Source: Bog-473 sp963817735
GTDB taxonomy: Bacteria > Actinomycetota > Acidimicrobiia > Acidimicrobiales > RAAP-2
Length of the DNA stretch: 64,000 nucleotides
Direction: 5' to 3'
Assembly: GCA_963817735.1 (NCBI GenBank)
Contig: CAWFPP010000014.1
Location: 124,001-188,000 of the forward strand
The position numbers and the translations under genes were made by a program. Within the stretch, counting starts at the first letter, position 1; every line of letters starts with the position of its first letter. This document shows, piece after piece, positions 32,918 to 42,079 of this stretch. The notes beneath the pieces are model-generated. The model searched no databases. It saw nothing but the letters and a program-made list of their open reading frames with translations, and was not told where the DNA came from.

Positions 32918-35193
32918 TGCCGATCGCGGTCACAGAGGACCACGAGTCGCTGCGCTCCACCGCGCTGCGTTGGGCCCAGACGCACTGCCCGGCCACCGTG
33001 CCGCGCCAGGCGGCCGAGACGACAGGGTCGGAGGAGCTGCCGGCGGCGTGGGAGAAGATGGCGGCGCAGGGCTGGCTCGGCCTCCACCTGACCGAGGAGC
33101 AGGGTGGGCAGGGCTTCACGCTGGCCGAGCTGGCCGTGGTCCTCGAGGAGCTCGGTCACGCGCTGTTCCCCGGGCCGCTGCTGCCGACGGTGCTCGTCTC
33201 GGCCGCGCTGGCCCGGGCGCCGAGGGGGGCGGGGGCTCCGGCCACGGTGCCGCCGGATTGGCTGCGTGGGCTGGCCGACGGCTCCATCACGGCCGCCGCC
33301 GCGCTCGGCGCCGCACCCCACCCCTGCCGGCTGGCGGAGGACGGGGCGCTGACCCTCGAGGGGGCGGTGCGCCCGGTGCTCGGGCCGCCCACGGCGCGCC
33401 TGGTCCTGGTCCCGATCGACGACGGGGCGACGACCGGATGGCTCGTGCTCGACCGGGAGTCCTTGGGCGATGCGGTCTCCGTCGAGGCGCTCCCGGCGCT
33501 CGACGGCACCCGCCCCCTCGGGCAGCTCACCTTCGCCGGCCGGGTCACGGTGCCGGCGCGAGAGCGAGTCATGCTGAGCGACGAGGACGTACGCGGGCTG
33601 GCGCAGACGCTGGCGGCGGCCGAGAGCGCGGGGATCGCGCGCTGGTGCCTGTACACGGCGTCGGACTACGCCAAGGTGCGCGTCCAGTTCGGCCGGCCGA
33701 TCGGCCAGTTCCAGGCGGTCAAGCACGCGCTGGCCGACATGCTGGTCGCCGTCGAGCAGAGCGCGGCAGTGGCCTGGGACGCCGCCGCCGCCTGGAGCGA
33801 GGACGACCCGACCGGCGTGTCCGGTGTGTCGGGCGAGTCACGCGATCGCCACCTCAGCGCGCGCATCGCCGGCGCCGTTGCCCTGGGAGCCGCCGCGCAC
33901 TGCGCCAAGGAGTGCATTCAGCTCCTGGGAGGCATCGGCTTCACCTGGGAGCACGACGCCCACCTCTACCTGAAGCGTGCCATGGCCAACCTGCAGCTGG
34001 TGGCCGGCGGCGACGTGGGCGCCCTCGAACACGAGGTGGCCGCCCTCGCCATCGCAGGGGCCCGGCGCAATCTGGCGGCCGACCTGCCGCCCGAGGCGGA
34101 GTCGCTGCGCCAGGAGATCCGCGCCGTCGTCGCCGAGGTGGCGGCGGCCGGAGCGGACGACCGCCGCGCCGCCATCGCCGAGGCGGGCCTGATCATGCCG
34201 CACTGGCCGGCCCCCTGGGGCCGGGGCGCCTCGCCGCTGGAGCAACTCGTCATCGACGAGGAGCTGGCCGCCGCCGGCGTCCCGCGGCCCCACCTGGCCG
34301 TGGGGGCCTGGGCCCTGCCGACCCTCATCGCGCACGGGACCCCCGAGCAACAGGAGCGCTGGGTGCGCCCGACGCTCCACGGCTCGCTCAACTGGTGCCA
34401 GCTCTTCAGCGAGCCGGGCGCCGGATCCGACCTGGCCGCGTTGAGCACCCGGGCCGAGCGTGTGGACGGCGGCTGGGTCCTCAACGGGCAGAAGGTGTGG
34501 ACGTCGCTGGCCCAGACGGCCGACTTCGGCATCTGTCTCGCCCGCTCGGATCCCGATGCGGCCAAGCATGCCGGCATCACCTACTTCATCGTCGACATGC
34601 ACGCCGAGGGCCTCGACATCCGGCCGCTGCGCGAGCTGACGGGTGCCGCCATGTTCAACGAGGTCTTCTTCAACGACGTCTTCGTCCCGGACGACGCCGT
34701 GGTGGGCGCGCCGGGCGACGGCTGGCGTATCGGCCGGACGACGCTGGCCAACGAACGCGTCTCCATGTCGACGGGCGCCTCCTTCGGCCCCGGTGTCGAG
34801 TCGCTGACGCGGACGTTGGCGCGTCGGAGCGAGCGCGGTGAGCCCGGACCCCCGAGCATGGAACAACGGCTCGGGCACCTCATCGCCGAGGCGCAGACGG
34901 TGGCCCTGCTCGGGCACCGGTCCACCCTGCGCACGCTCTCGGGCGTGGACCCCGGCAGCGGAAGCAGCGTGCGCAAGCTGCTCGGCGTGGAGCACGAGCA
35001 GCGCGTGCAGGAGATGGGCATGGCGCTCTACGGCGCCAACGGTGCCGTGCTCGACGGCAAGGCGCAGCGTTGGGAGGAGGGCTTCCTCTCCACCCGCTGC
35101 CTGACCATCGCCGGGGGCACCAGCGAGGTGCAGCGCAACGTGATCGCCGAGCGCATCCTGGGCCAGCCCCGCGATCCCGAGCCCGGTTCCTGA
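32917..35193 (+). CDS. Fused two-domain acyl-CoA dehydrogenase (FadE34-like)
   Basis: 758 residues, about twice the normal length. Residues 1-370 form a dehydrogenase half ending with LGGIGFTWEHDAHLYLKRA and lacking the FAD motif. Residues ~390-758 form a second half with LNWCQLFSEPGAGSDLAALST, NGQKVWTSLAQTADFG and TIAGGTSEVQRNVIAER. It thus joins the two subunit types that are encoded separately and divergently elsewhere in this window. Mycobacterial FadE34, which acts on steroid side-chain CoA esters, has this single-chain form. Overlaps the ferredoxin stop by one base. Confidence 0.92.
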   Translation: MPIAVTEDHESLRSTALRWAQTHCPATVPRQAAETTGSEELPAAWEKMAAQGWLGLHLTEEQGGQGFTLAELAVVLEELGHALFPGPLLPTVLVSAALARAPRGAGAPATVPPDWLRGLADGSITAAAALGAAPHPCRLAEDGALTLEGAVRPVLGPPTARLVLVPIDDGATTGWLVLDRESLGDAVSVEALPALDGTRPLGQLTFAGRVTVPARERVMLSDEDVRGLAQTLAAAESAGIARWCLYTASDYAKVRVQFGRPIGQFQAVKHALADMLVAVEQSAAVAWDAAAAWSEDDPTGVSGVSGESRDRHLSARIAGAVALGAAAHCAKECIQLLGGIGFTWEHDAHLYLKRAMANLQLVAGGDVGALEHEVAALAIAGARRNLAADLPPEAESLRQEIRAVVAEVAAAGADDRRAAIAEAGLIMPHWPAPWGRGASPLEQLVIDEELAAAGVPRPHLAVGAWALPTLIAHGTPEQQERWVRPTLHGSLNWCQLFSEPGAGSDLAALSTRAERVDGGWVLNGQKVWTSLAQTADFGICLARSDPDAAKHAGITYFIVDMHAEGLDIRPLRELTGAAMFNEVFFNDVFVPDDAVVGAPGDGWRIGRTTLANERVSMSTGASFGPGVESLTRTLARRSERGEPGPPSMEQRLGHLIAEAQTVALLGHRSTLRTLSGVDPGSGSSVRKLLGVEHEQRVQEMGMALYGANGAVLDGKAQRWEEGFLSTRCLTIAGGTSEVQRNVIAERILGQPRDPEPGS

Positions 35194-35223
35194 GCCGTAC
35201 CATGACCACGGCATGACCACGCC

Positions 35224-35637
35224 ATGACCGCCTCTGGCCCCGAACCCGACGAGGACCTCGACGTCAACGTAGATGACGACGTGTGGCCGTTCCCCTCGGA
35301 GCGCTTCCTGGGCGAGTGGGCTCCCGGCGTCCTGCAGGCTCAGAACGCCTGGATGTCCTCCATCGACTCACTGCGTGCGCCCGACCGCAAGACCCACGAG
35401 CTCATCCGCATGGTGTGCACGGTGATAGCCCGGCAGCCCGGCGGCGTGCAGCGTCACGCCCGGCTGGCGGCCGAGGTCGGTGCCACCTGGGACGAGATCT
35501 CCGGATCGATCCTCCTGACCGAGCCGGCCTTCGGCATCGTGCTCGCTATTCAGGCCTTGCCGGCCGCCCGGCGCGGCTACAAGCAGGGCGCGGCGGGGAC
35601 GCCCGAAGAGGACGACGGGGACTCGCTGGACGACTGA
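35224..35637 (+). CDS. Carboxymuconolactone decarboxylase-like protein
   Basis: 137 residues, helical. HELIRMVCTVIARQPGGVQRHARLAAEVGATWDE (core RQPGGVQRHARLAAEVGAT) resembles the CMD repeat, with the usual CxxxC/H site reduced to QRHARLA. The N-terminus is very acidic (PDEDLDVNVDDDVW). It is 30 bases after the fused dehydrogenase, in the same operon direction. Role unknown; perhaps a partner of the P450/dehydrogenase pathway. Its stop codon lies inside operator site 3. Confidence 0.72.
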   Translation: MTASGPEPDEDLDVNVDDDVWPFPSERFLGEWAPGVLQAQNAWMSSIDSLRAPDRKTHELIRMVCTVIARQPGGVQRHARLAAEVGATWDEISGSILLTEPAFGIVLAIQALPAARRGYKQGAAGTPEEDDGDSLDD

Positions 35638-35648
35638 CGCCCGTGTCA
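35635..35648. promoter_or_regulatory. TGAC-N6-GTCA operator site 3
   Basis: TGACGCCCGTGTCA, with arms TGAC/GTCA. It begins in the stop codon of the CMD-like gene and ends nine bases before the ATG of the next acyl-CoA dehydrogenase. CATAGT at 35647-35652 could be a leaderless -10 overlapping the site, so binding would block that promoter. Confidence 0.75.
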
Positions 35649-35657
35649 TAGTTGGCC

Positions 35658-36917
35658 ATGCGCCTCGCCCCGGACGACACGCTGAACGATTTCCGTCGCG
35701 ACTTCGAGTCGTGGCTCGACGAGCACCTGCCGGCCCCCGACGTGGTGGCCGCCGATCCCCGCCGCTCCTCGGCCCACCTGCCGGACTGGGCCCGCACTTT
35801 CCGGCGCGAGATGTTCGAGGACGGCTGGCTCGTCCCGGGCTGGCCGCCCGAGCTCGGCGGCCGCAACGCCACCCCCGAGGAGACGATGGCGTACTACGAG
35901 GTCGTCACCGAGCGCATGGTGCCGCGCGCGCTCAATCCTCAGGGCCTCTCCATCTGCGCCGCCTCCATCGTCGAGTACGGGACGGAGGACCAGAAGGAGC
36001 GCTATGTCGTCCCGACGCTGAAGGGCGAGATCACCTGGTGTCTCGGCATGAGCGAGCCCAACGCGGGGAGCGACCTGGCCTCGCTGACCACACGGGCCGA
36101 GCACTGCGACGGTCACTTCGTGGTCAACGGGCAGAAGGTGTGGACCTCGGGCGCCCACGATGCCGATTTCTGCCTGTGCTACGTGCGCACCGACCCCGAA
36201 GCGCCCAAGCACCGGGGCATCAGCGTGCTGATCATCGACATGCGCAGCCCCGGCATCGTCTGCCGGCCCCTGCCCGAGCTCACCGATCCGCACCATGCCG
36301 ACTTCAACGAGGTCTTCTTCTCCGACGTGGAGGTGCCCGAGGAGAACCTCCTGGGCGACATCAACCACGGCTGGACCGTGAGCCAGGGCTCGCTGCGCCA
36401 CGAGCGCGGGATGCTCTGGATCATGAACGTCTCGAAGATGGAGCGCACGCTGAAAGGGCTGGTGCGTCTGGCGGCGCGCCCCGACGGCCATGGCGGCACC
36501 CTGGGCGACGACCGCCGCCTGGCCGAGGCGATCGGCCGGCTGGCCACCGACACGGCCGCCATGCGCTGCCTCGGTTACCGCGGCTTCGCCAAGGCGAGCC
36601 GGGGGGAGATGTCGCCCGAGCACATGGTGCTGAAGCTCTTCACCAGCGAGGGCGAGCAGCGCGCCTGCCAACTGGCGCAGGAGGCGCTCGGCCTGGAGGG
36701 ACTCGACCTCGACGGTCCGGGCCCCAACCGCTTCACGGAGTGGGACCTGGCCCGCTTCGATGCGCAGCGGGTCGAGGAGAGCGCCAACGGCGCGTTCTAC
36801 GACGGCGCCTGGGCGCTGCAGTTCCTGCGCTCCTTCTCGGGCACCATCTCAGGTGGGACCTCGGAGATCCAGCGCAACATCGTGGCCGAGCGCGTCCTCG
36901 GCCTGCCCCGCGGCTGA
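35658..36917 (+). CDS. Acyl-CoA dehydrogenase, FAD-motif subunit type
   Basis: 419 residues. Flavin site CLGMSEPNAGSDLASLTTRA, HFVVNGQKVWTSGAHDAD, DFNEVFFSDVEVPEENLLG and GTISGGTSEIQRNIVAERVLG are all intact. A ~25-residue insertion (QEALGLEGLDLDGPGPNRF) near the C-terminus is shared by some mycobacterial FadE proteins. The ATG at 35658 is preferred over an in-frame TTG two codons earlier. There is no ribosome site, which agrees with a leaderless transcript controlled through operator site 3. No separate short partner subunit lies beside it. Confidence 0.92.
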   Translation: MRLAPDDTLNDFRRDFESWLDEHLPAPDVVAADPRRSSAHLPDWARTFRREMFEDGWLVPGWPPELGGRNATPEETMAYYEVVTERMVPRALNPQGLSICAASIVEYGTEDQKERYVVPTLKGEITWCLGMSEPNAGSDLASLTTRAEHCDGHFVVNGQKVWTSGAHDADFCLCYVRTDPEAPKHRGISVLIIDMRSPGIVCRPLPELTDPHHADFNEVFFSDVEVPEENLLGDINHGWTVSQGSLRHERGMLWIMNVSKMERTLKGLVRLAARPDGHGGTLGDDRRLAEAIGRLATDTAAMRCLGYRGFAKASRGEMSPEHMVLKLFTSEGEQRACQLAQEALGLEGLDLDGPGPNRFTEWDLARFDAQRVEESANGAFYDGAWALQFLRSFSGTISGGTSEIQRNIVAERVLGLPRG

Positions 36918-37227
36918 GGGGCCGGCGCCGCAGCTCGCTCATCGCCTCGGCGTCGCCGCCGGGACCCCTGGGCGACGGTCATCGCCGTTCCGTAGCCGCA
37001 CGGTTGCACGCGCTGCGCCGGGCCCTCCCGTCAGGCACGACACGGGGGTCGCACCGACCGGCACAGTCGGTTGCGACAACAGGCCCTCAACCCTGGGTGC
37101 GGCGCGGGCCGGCAAGGGCTGGACCTGCGGAAATAGTTCAAATTTAGTCTAAAAGTCCCATTCGGTCGCCGACGCTTCCTTCCGATACCTGCTCCAACGA
37201 AGAGCAGGCAAAGAGGGGGAAGACCGA
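36918..37227 (+). other. Non-coding gap with hairpin and AT-rich patch
   Basis: 310 bases without a convincing gene. A strong stem, GTCGCA-CCGAC paired with GTCGG-T-TGCGAC, lies at 37048-37077. An AT-rich patch at 37131-37155 (AAATAGTTCAAATTTAGTCT) is unusual here and is the likely promoter area of the secreted protein gene, with TAGTCT at 37145-37150 as a possible -10. The ribosome site AAAGAGGGGGAAG precedes the GTG. The hairpin may end the upstream transcript or be part of a cis-regulatory leader; no known riboswitch consensus was recognised. Confidence 0.5.
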
Positions 37228-38715
37228 GTGCAGCGCAGCGCCCGTCGCATCGCAACACTTCTACTGCCCATCGGGGCCATGATCATGAGTTCGGTGGCGG
37301 CTGGGCTGATCGCCGCGCCGGCCTCCGCCGCGGGCATCCTGCCGCCCTCCAATCCTTCGGCCAACATTCCGCCGGACAATCCCGACTGGCTCACGTCGAT
37401 CGACGACGCCCGCAGCCAGGAGGGCGTTGGCACCATGAACGTGTCGGAGTCCGCACTCGGTGCCCTTCCGGTCGACCAGCAGGTGCTCACCGTCGTGAAC
37501 GACGAGCGTGTCGACCGCGGCGAACAGCCGATCGAGTACGTCACAGCGCAGCTCGACGCCTACGCCCAGACCGGCGCCAACACGGGGAACGACCCGACTT
37601 TCCCGTCCACGCTGACCGACGGGGCCCCCATCACGTTCGGTGGATCGATCTGGGCCGGCGGACTCACCTCCGTGCTGGAGGCCGACTACTACTGGATGTA
37701 CGACGACGGGTACAGCGGTTCGTCGACGTCCAACACTGCCTGCAGCCTGTCGGACCCGTCGGGCTGTTGGGGCCACCGCGACATCGTCCTGCACCAGTTC
37801 CCCAGCTGCCCGAGCGGCCCGCCGATCCTGTCGATGGGCGCGGCCTTCTCGGCGTCGGGCTACGCGGGCGGCTCCCTCGCCGCCATGTTCGTCAGCTCCT
37901 GCGCGCCGCCGAGCGACGTCACGGCCAGCTGGGGCCAGCAGCTGGCCAACGCGGTCCAGTCCAGTTCGCGGACCGTGGCCATCGCGCCGACGGCCAACGG
38001 GACCGGCTATTGGGAGGTCGAGGCCAATGGCACGGTGGCGGCCTTCGGCTCCGCAGTGAACTACGGGTCTCTGAGCGGCCAGCTGAACGCGCCGATCGTG
38101 GGCATGGCCTCGACGCCCGACGGCAAGGGCTACTGGCTGGTCGGCACCGACGGCGGCATCTTCAACTTCGGTGACGCCTCCTTCTACGGCTCGACCGGCT
38201 CGTTGCGGCTCAACCAGCCGATCGTCGGCATCGCCACCACGCCCAACGGCAAGGGCTATTGGATGGTGGCCGCCGACGGCGGCATCTTCAGCTTCGGCAA
38301 CGCGGCCTTCTTCGGTTCGATGGGTGGCAAGCCCATCAACAAGCCGATCGTCGGGATCGCCGACGATCCGACCACCGGCGGGTACTGGGAGGTGGCCTCC
38401 GACGGCGGCATCTTCGCCTTCAACGCCCCGTTCTTCGGCAGTACGGGCAGCATCCACCTGAACCGGCCCATCGTGGGCATGGAGGCGTCGCCCAACGGCC
38501 AGGGCTACCGCTTCGTGGCCTCCGACGGCGGCATCTTCACCTACGGCCAGGCCCCCTTCGACGGCAGCACCGGCGGCATGAGCCTGGTGGCGCCGGTCGT
38601 CGGCATGGCGGCCGACGACGCGACGAACGGGTACTGGATGGCGGCGGCCGACGGCGGGATCTTCACCTTCGGCGGGGCCAGCTACTTCGGACGGGTGGTC
38701 AGCACGCAGGGCTAG
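37228..38715 (+). CDS. Secreted CAP-like domain protein with GYW repeats
   Basis: 495 residues. Signal peptide of about 35 residues ending APASAAG. Residues ~85-235 look like a divergent CAP/SCP domain: VLTVVNDERVDRGEQPIEYV is the usual NxxRxxxG-type helix, and SGCWGHRDIVL resembles the conserved GHR/HxxN region. The classical His-Glu pairs are not all evident. Residues 260-495 are six GYW..ASDGGIF..F(G/N)...F(Y/F)GS repeats as in the gene at 6600-8489. Likely a secreted envelope or surface protein; repeats may anchor it. Confidence 0.83.
   Translation: MQRSARRIATLLLPIGAMIMSSVAAGLIAAPASAAGILPPSNPSANIPPDNPDWLTSIDDARSQEGVGTMNVSESALGALPVDQQVLTVVNDERVDRGEQPIEYVTAQLDAYAQTGANTGNDPTFPSTLTDGAPITFGGSIWAGGLTSVLEADYYWMYDDGYSGSSTSNTACSLSDPSGCWGHRDIVLHQFPSCPSGPPILSMGAAFSASGYAGGSLAAMFVSSCAPPSDVTASWGQQLANAVQSSSRTVAIAPTANGTGYWEVEANGTVAAFGSAVNYGSLSGQLNAPIVGMASTPDGKGYWLVGTDGGIFNFGDASFYGSTGSLRLNQPIVGIATTPNGKGYWMVAADGGIFSFGNAAFFGSMGGKPINKPIVGIADDPTTGGYWEVASDGGIFAFNAPFFGSTGSIHLNRPIVGMEASPNGQGYRFVASDGGIFTYGQAPFDGSTGGMSLVAPVVGMAADDATNGYWMAAADGGIFTFGGASYFGRVVSTQG
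38005..38712 (+). repeat. Six ~126-base repeats encoding GYW/SDGG units
   Basis: Units of 41-42 codons with the pattern GYW.V..DGGIF.FG.A.F(Y/F)GS.G...NKPIVG(M/I)...P.G. They are more diverged from each other than those at 7743-8486, so the array is older. The first unit has lost the DGG (EANGTVAAFG) and the last ends after the YFG strand. Confidence 0.88.
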
Positions 38716-38748
38716 AGCCGGCCCCTTCAGCCCGGCGGGAGAGGTCCG

Positions 38749-39960
38749 TCACACGACGCCGCGCGCCGCCAGGTCCGTCAGCTCGTCGTCGCTCAACCCG
38801 ACCAGGTCACACCAGACCTCCCGGTTGTGCTCGCCCAGGCGCGGCGCTCCCCGCGGCACGGAGGCGGGACTCTTGGACAGGCGCGGAAACGGTGCCTGCT
38901 GGCGGACGGGCCCGATGACGGGATCCTCCACGGCTACGAGGTCACCGCGGGCGGCCATGTGCGGGTCGGCGAAGATGTCGACCGCGCTGTAGGCGGTGCC
39001 GACGGGGACGTCGTACTCGACGCAGCGCGCCGTGATCTCCTCGGCAGGGAGGCTCGAGGTCCAGTCGGCGACGATGCCGTTGATCTCGTCACTCCGCGCC
39101 GCCCGGTCGGCCAGGGTGGTGAAGCGGGGGTCCTCGGCCAGGTCGGGTCGCTCCATCGCCGTGCAGAGACGGTGGAAGTTGGCATCGGAGCCGGCGACGA
39201 TGCACACGAAGAAACCGTCGGCCGTGGGGTAGTTGTCGAGTGGGGCCGAGTGCGCCAGCCGGTTGCCTTCGCGCTGGCGCACGATGCCCAATGTGTCGTA
39301 GCCCGCCAGCGTCCACTCGAGGACGCGCAAAATGGATCCATAGAGCGGTGCATCGATGATGTCGCCGCCCCGCGCGGCGTGATCCCGTCCGTAGAGCGCA
39401 GCCACTGCGGCGAAGGCTGCGAAGGTGCCGGTGAGGTAGTCCGAGATCGTGACGCCGGGCCGCACGGGCGGGCGATCGGGCTCGCCGGTGAGGTTGAGGA
39501 GCCCTCCGAAGGCGATGCCGAGCCGGTCGAGCCCGGGACGAGGGGAGTACGGCCCGGTCTGTCCGAAGACACTGATGCGCACGTAGACGAGGTCGTCGGG
39601 CAGGTCGGCCGGACCGAGGTCCCAGCGCTCCATGGTGCCGGGGCGGAAGTTCTCGCACAGGACGTCCGCCTTCCCCACCAGCCGCTTGAAGAGCTCCTTG
39701 CCTTCGGGCTTGCGCAGGTCACAGGTGACGCCGCGCCGACCCCGGCCCTCGACCGCCCAGAAGAGCGAATAGTCCGGGCCGTCCTGCACCGGCACGAACG
39801 GGCCGATGGTGCGCATGAAGTCGCCCTCTCCCGGCAGTTCCACCTTGATCACGTCGGCACCGAGCTCGCCCAGCAGCCCCGCGCAGAACGGCGCGGAGAT
39901 CCGCGTCCCGACGTCGATGACGCGGATGCCGGCCAGCGGGCCCGGGGACGAGTCGCTCAT
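38749..39960 (-). CDS. Family III CoA-transferase (CaiB/BaiF type)
   Basis: 403 residues. Opens with LAGIRVIDVGTRISAPFCAGLLGELGADVIKVE (core FCAGLLGELGADVIKVE). DVLCENFRPGTMERWDLG and DNYPTADGFFVCIVAG are typical of formyl/carnitine-type CoA transferases. The catalytic Asp is expected near LDRLGIAFGGLLN/ISDYLTGTFAA (ISDYLTG). It moves CoA between carboxylates, providing ATP-free activation of the pathway acid. ATGA-type overlap with the upstream enoyl-CoA hydratase gene. Confidence 0.92.
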   Translation of the reverse strand: MSDSSPGPLAGIRVIDVGTRISAPFCAGLLGELGADVIKVELPGEGDFMRTIGPFVPVQDGPDYSLFWAVEGRGRRGVTCDLRKPEGKELFKRLVGKADVLCENFRPGTMERWDLGPADLPDDLVYVRISVFGQTGPYSPRPGLDRLGIAFGGLLNLTGEPDRPPVRPGVTISDYLTGTFAAFAAVAALYGRDHAARGGDIIDAPLYGSILRVLEWTLAGYDTLGIVRQREGNRLAHSAPLDNYPTADGFFVCIVAGSDANFHRLCTAMERPDLAEDPRFTTLADRAARSDEINGIVADWTSSLPAEEITARCVEYDVPVGTAYSAVDIFADPHMAARGDLVAVEDPVIGPVRQQAPFPRLSKSPASVPRGAPRLGEHNREVWCDLVGLSDDELTDLAARGVV

Positions 39961-40808
39961 GTCTCCGGGTCCGGATGGCCCTGCTCGCGCTCGGCCATGA
40001 CCTCGCGCATGGAGCCCTTCGACTTGCGGGCGGCGAGCGCGTTGAGCGCGGTGGCCGAGTTGTGCACCCAGTGGTGGGCCATGAAGTGATACTTGAGGGC
40101 GTCGCGCTTGCCCATCAGGGTGCCGGTTTGGTTGAGGCTGTCCTTGACCGTCTGGGCCGTGACCGGAGGGACGAGCGCGATCCGGTCGGCGAGCTCCCGC
40201 GTCCGCGCCTCGAGCTCGGCGCGGGGCACCACCCGGTTGACCAGGCCCAGGCGCCACGCCTCCTGGGCGTCGATGGTGTCGCCCGTCAGGAGGAACTCCT
40301 TGGCTTTCCGGATCCCCAGCTCCCAGGGTTCGACCAGGAGCTCGACTCCGGCTCCCGTGAGGCGGAGGACCGGGTTGGAGAACACGGCGTCGTCGGCGGC
40401 GACGATGAGGTCGCACATGGCGGCCAGCATGAGGCCCGCCGCGATGCAGCTGCCTTGCACGGCGGCGATGGTCGGCTTGCGGAAGTCGTGGATGCGCAGG
40501 CAGCGGTCGTAGTACATCACCTTCTCGTGATGGAACTTGCCTTCGGGTGTCTCGCGCATCGCCACCCAGGGGTCGTCGCTGTCGCCGGCGACGAGAGCCT
40601 TGAGATCGTGGCCCGACGAGAAGTGCTTGCCCGCGCCGGCCAGGATCACGACCCGTACCGCGTCGTTGGCGTCAGCGAGGTCGAAGGCCGCATCGAGCTC
40701 GTCGATGAGCGTCGAGTTCTGCGCGTTGGCCATGTCGGGCCGGTTCATCGTGATGGTGGCCACGGCACCATCGACCACGTACAGGATCGTCTCGAAGTCC
40801 TCTGCCAT
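39957..40808 (-). CDS. Enoyl-CoA hydratase/isomerase family protein
   Basis: 283 residues of the crotonase fold. FSSGHDLKALVAG and QGSCIAAGLMLAAMCDLIVA form the oxyanion-hole regions. The C-terminal portion LKYHFMAHHWVHNSATAL resembles a mycobacterial subgroup. The ATG at 40808 has GGAGG nine bases upstream; in-frame ATGs at 40817 and 40835 are less well placed. It starts about 60 bases after the end of the dehydrogenase gene on the same strand and continues into the CoA-transferase gene, suggesting one operon from the operator at 42080. Confidence 0.9.
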   Translation of the reverse strand: MAEDFETILYVVDGAVATITMNRPDMANAQNSTLIDELDAAFDLADANDAVRVVILAGAGKHFSSGHDLKALVAGDSDDPWVAMRETPEGKFHHEKVMYYDRCLRIHDFRKPTIAAVQGSCIAAGLMLAAMCDLIVAADDAVFSNPVLRLTGAGVELLVEPWELGIRKAKEFLLTGDTIDAQEAWRLGLVNRVVPRAELEARTRELADRIALVPPVTAQTVKDSLNQTGTLMGKRDALKYHFMAHHWVHNSATALNALAARKSKGSMREVMAEREQGHPDPET

Positions 40809-40868
40809 GTCGCCCATCCTCCCTGAGTCGCCCATCCTGTCGCGTCGCCGGCCCGCCTCTGCGAAGGC

Positions 40869-42059
40869 TCAACCCCGGGGGAGCCCCAGGACGCGTTCGC
40901 CCACCAGCGTCCGTTGGATCTCGTTCGTCCCGGCGAAGATGGACGAAGCCTGGTAATAGAGCCACGAGCGCTGCCACGCCCCGTCGGCGGGGTTCCCCTC
41001 GGCTCCTTCCCACAGCGGGGAGGCCGGACCGAGCACGTCGAGCGCGGTCTGGTGCAGCCGCTTGGACATCTCGCTCCAGTACAGCTTGAGGGCACTGCCC
41101 TCGGGTCCGGGCGCCTCGCCCTTGGACAGACGGGTCAACGAGCGCCAATTGTGCAGCTGGAAGAGGCGCACCTCGGTGGCGGCCTGGGCCAGCGACTGGC
41201 GCAGGCGCCAGTCGTCGAAGCTCCCGTTGGCCTGGGCCAGCCGGAGCAGCTCCTCGATGAGCTGCGTATGGATCACGAGCTGGCGCGGATTGATGCCGCG
41301 CTCGTGGGCCAGCGTGGAGCCGGCGACGCCCCACCCCTCGCCCTCGGTGCCGACGCGCCGGTCCGCCGGGACGAAGACGTCGTCGAGCTCCACCTCGTTG
41401 AACTCCGCCTCGCCGGTGGACTGTACGAGCGGGTGCACCACGACGCCTTGGGCGTGCATGTCGATGACGAGCGCCGTGATGCCCTGCTGGCGTTTCGGCG
41501 CGTCCGGGTCGCTGCGGGTCAGGCAGAGTCCCCAGTCGGCGAACTGGGCGTAGGAGGTCCACACCTTTCGCCCGCTCACGCGGTAGCCGCCCTCGACCGG
41601 CACGGCGCGGGTCGTGAGGGAGGCCAGATCGCTCCCGGCGTCCGGCTCGCTGAAGAGCTGGCACCACAGCTCGGCCGCCGAGAGGATCCGGGGGAGGAAG
41701 CGCGCCTTTTGCTCGGGCGTGCCGTGCGCCAACAGGGTGGGGCCCACCAGGTTGATCCCGATGCGGCCGACCAGCTCGGGCGCCCGGGCCCGGGCCAGCT
41801 CCTCGATCACCACGTAATTCTCGAGCGCCCCCAGGCCACGGCCGCCGTATTCCTCGGGCCAGGTGAGGCCGACCCAGCCGTCGGCCGCCAGCTCTGCCTG
41901 CCAGCGGCGTCCGAAGGCCACCGTCTCGGCCAAGTCGTCGAATCGGGGAGGCAGACCGACGCCGTAGGGCCAGGGCAGGTGCTCCATCAACCAGCTCCGG
42001 AACGATGCCCGCAGCGACTCCTGCTCGGCCGTGGCGTGCAGATCCATCCGCCGCAGCAT
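40869..42059 (-). CDS. Acyl-CoA dehydrogenase, FAD-motif subunit type
   Basis: 396 residues. WCQLFSEPDAGSDLASLTTRA (core LFSEPDAGSDLASLTTRA), SGRKVWTSYAQFADWG, FNEVELDDVFVPADRRVG and FAGTNEIQRTLVGERVLG are clear. It is very similar in layout to the protein of 46124-47266 (shared NLVGPTLLAHGT and KVWTSYAQFA). Divergent partner subunit is at 42118. Two start candidates (42059 and 42047); the first has a GCAGGGCGG site. Operator site 4 lies 20 bases upstream. Confidence 0.92.
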   Translation of the reverse strand: MLRRMDLHATAEQESLRASFRSWLMEHLPWPYGVGLPPRFDDLAETVAFGRRWQAELAADGWVGLTWPEEYGGRGLGALENYVVIEELARARAPELVGRIGINLVGPTLLAHGTPEQKARFLPRILSAAELWCQLFSEPDAGSDLASLTTRAVPVEGGYRVSGRKVWTSYAQFADWGLCLTRSDPDAPKRQQGITALVIDMHAQGVVVHPLVQSTGEAEFNEVELDDVFVPADRRVGTEGEGWGVAGSTLAHERGINPRQLVIHTQLIEELLRLAQANGSFDDWRLRQSLAQAATEVRLFQLHNWRSLTRLSKGEAPGPEGSALKLYWSEMSKRLHQTALDVLGPASPLWEGAEGNPADGAWQRSWLYYQASSIFAGTNEIQRTLVGERVLGLPRG

Positions 42060-42079
42060 GGCACAGCCGCCCTGCGAGG

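Noticed and set aside
36918..37227. Known riboswitch (for example a c-di-AMP sensor before a cell-wall protein)
   Set aside because: A strong hairpin is present but no recognised consensus core could be matched.
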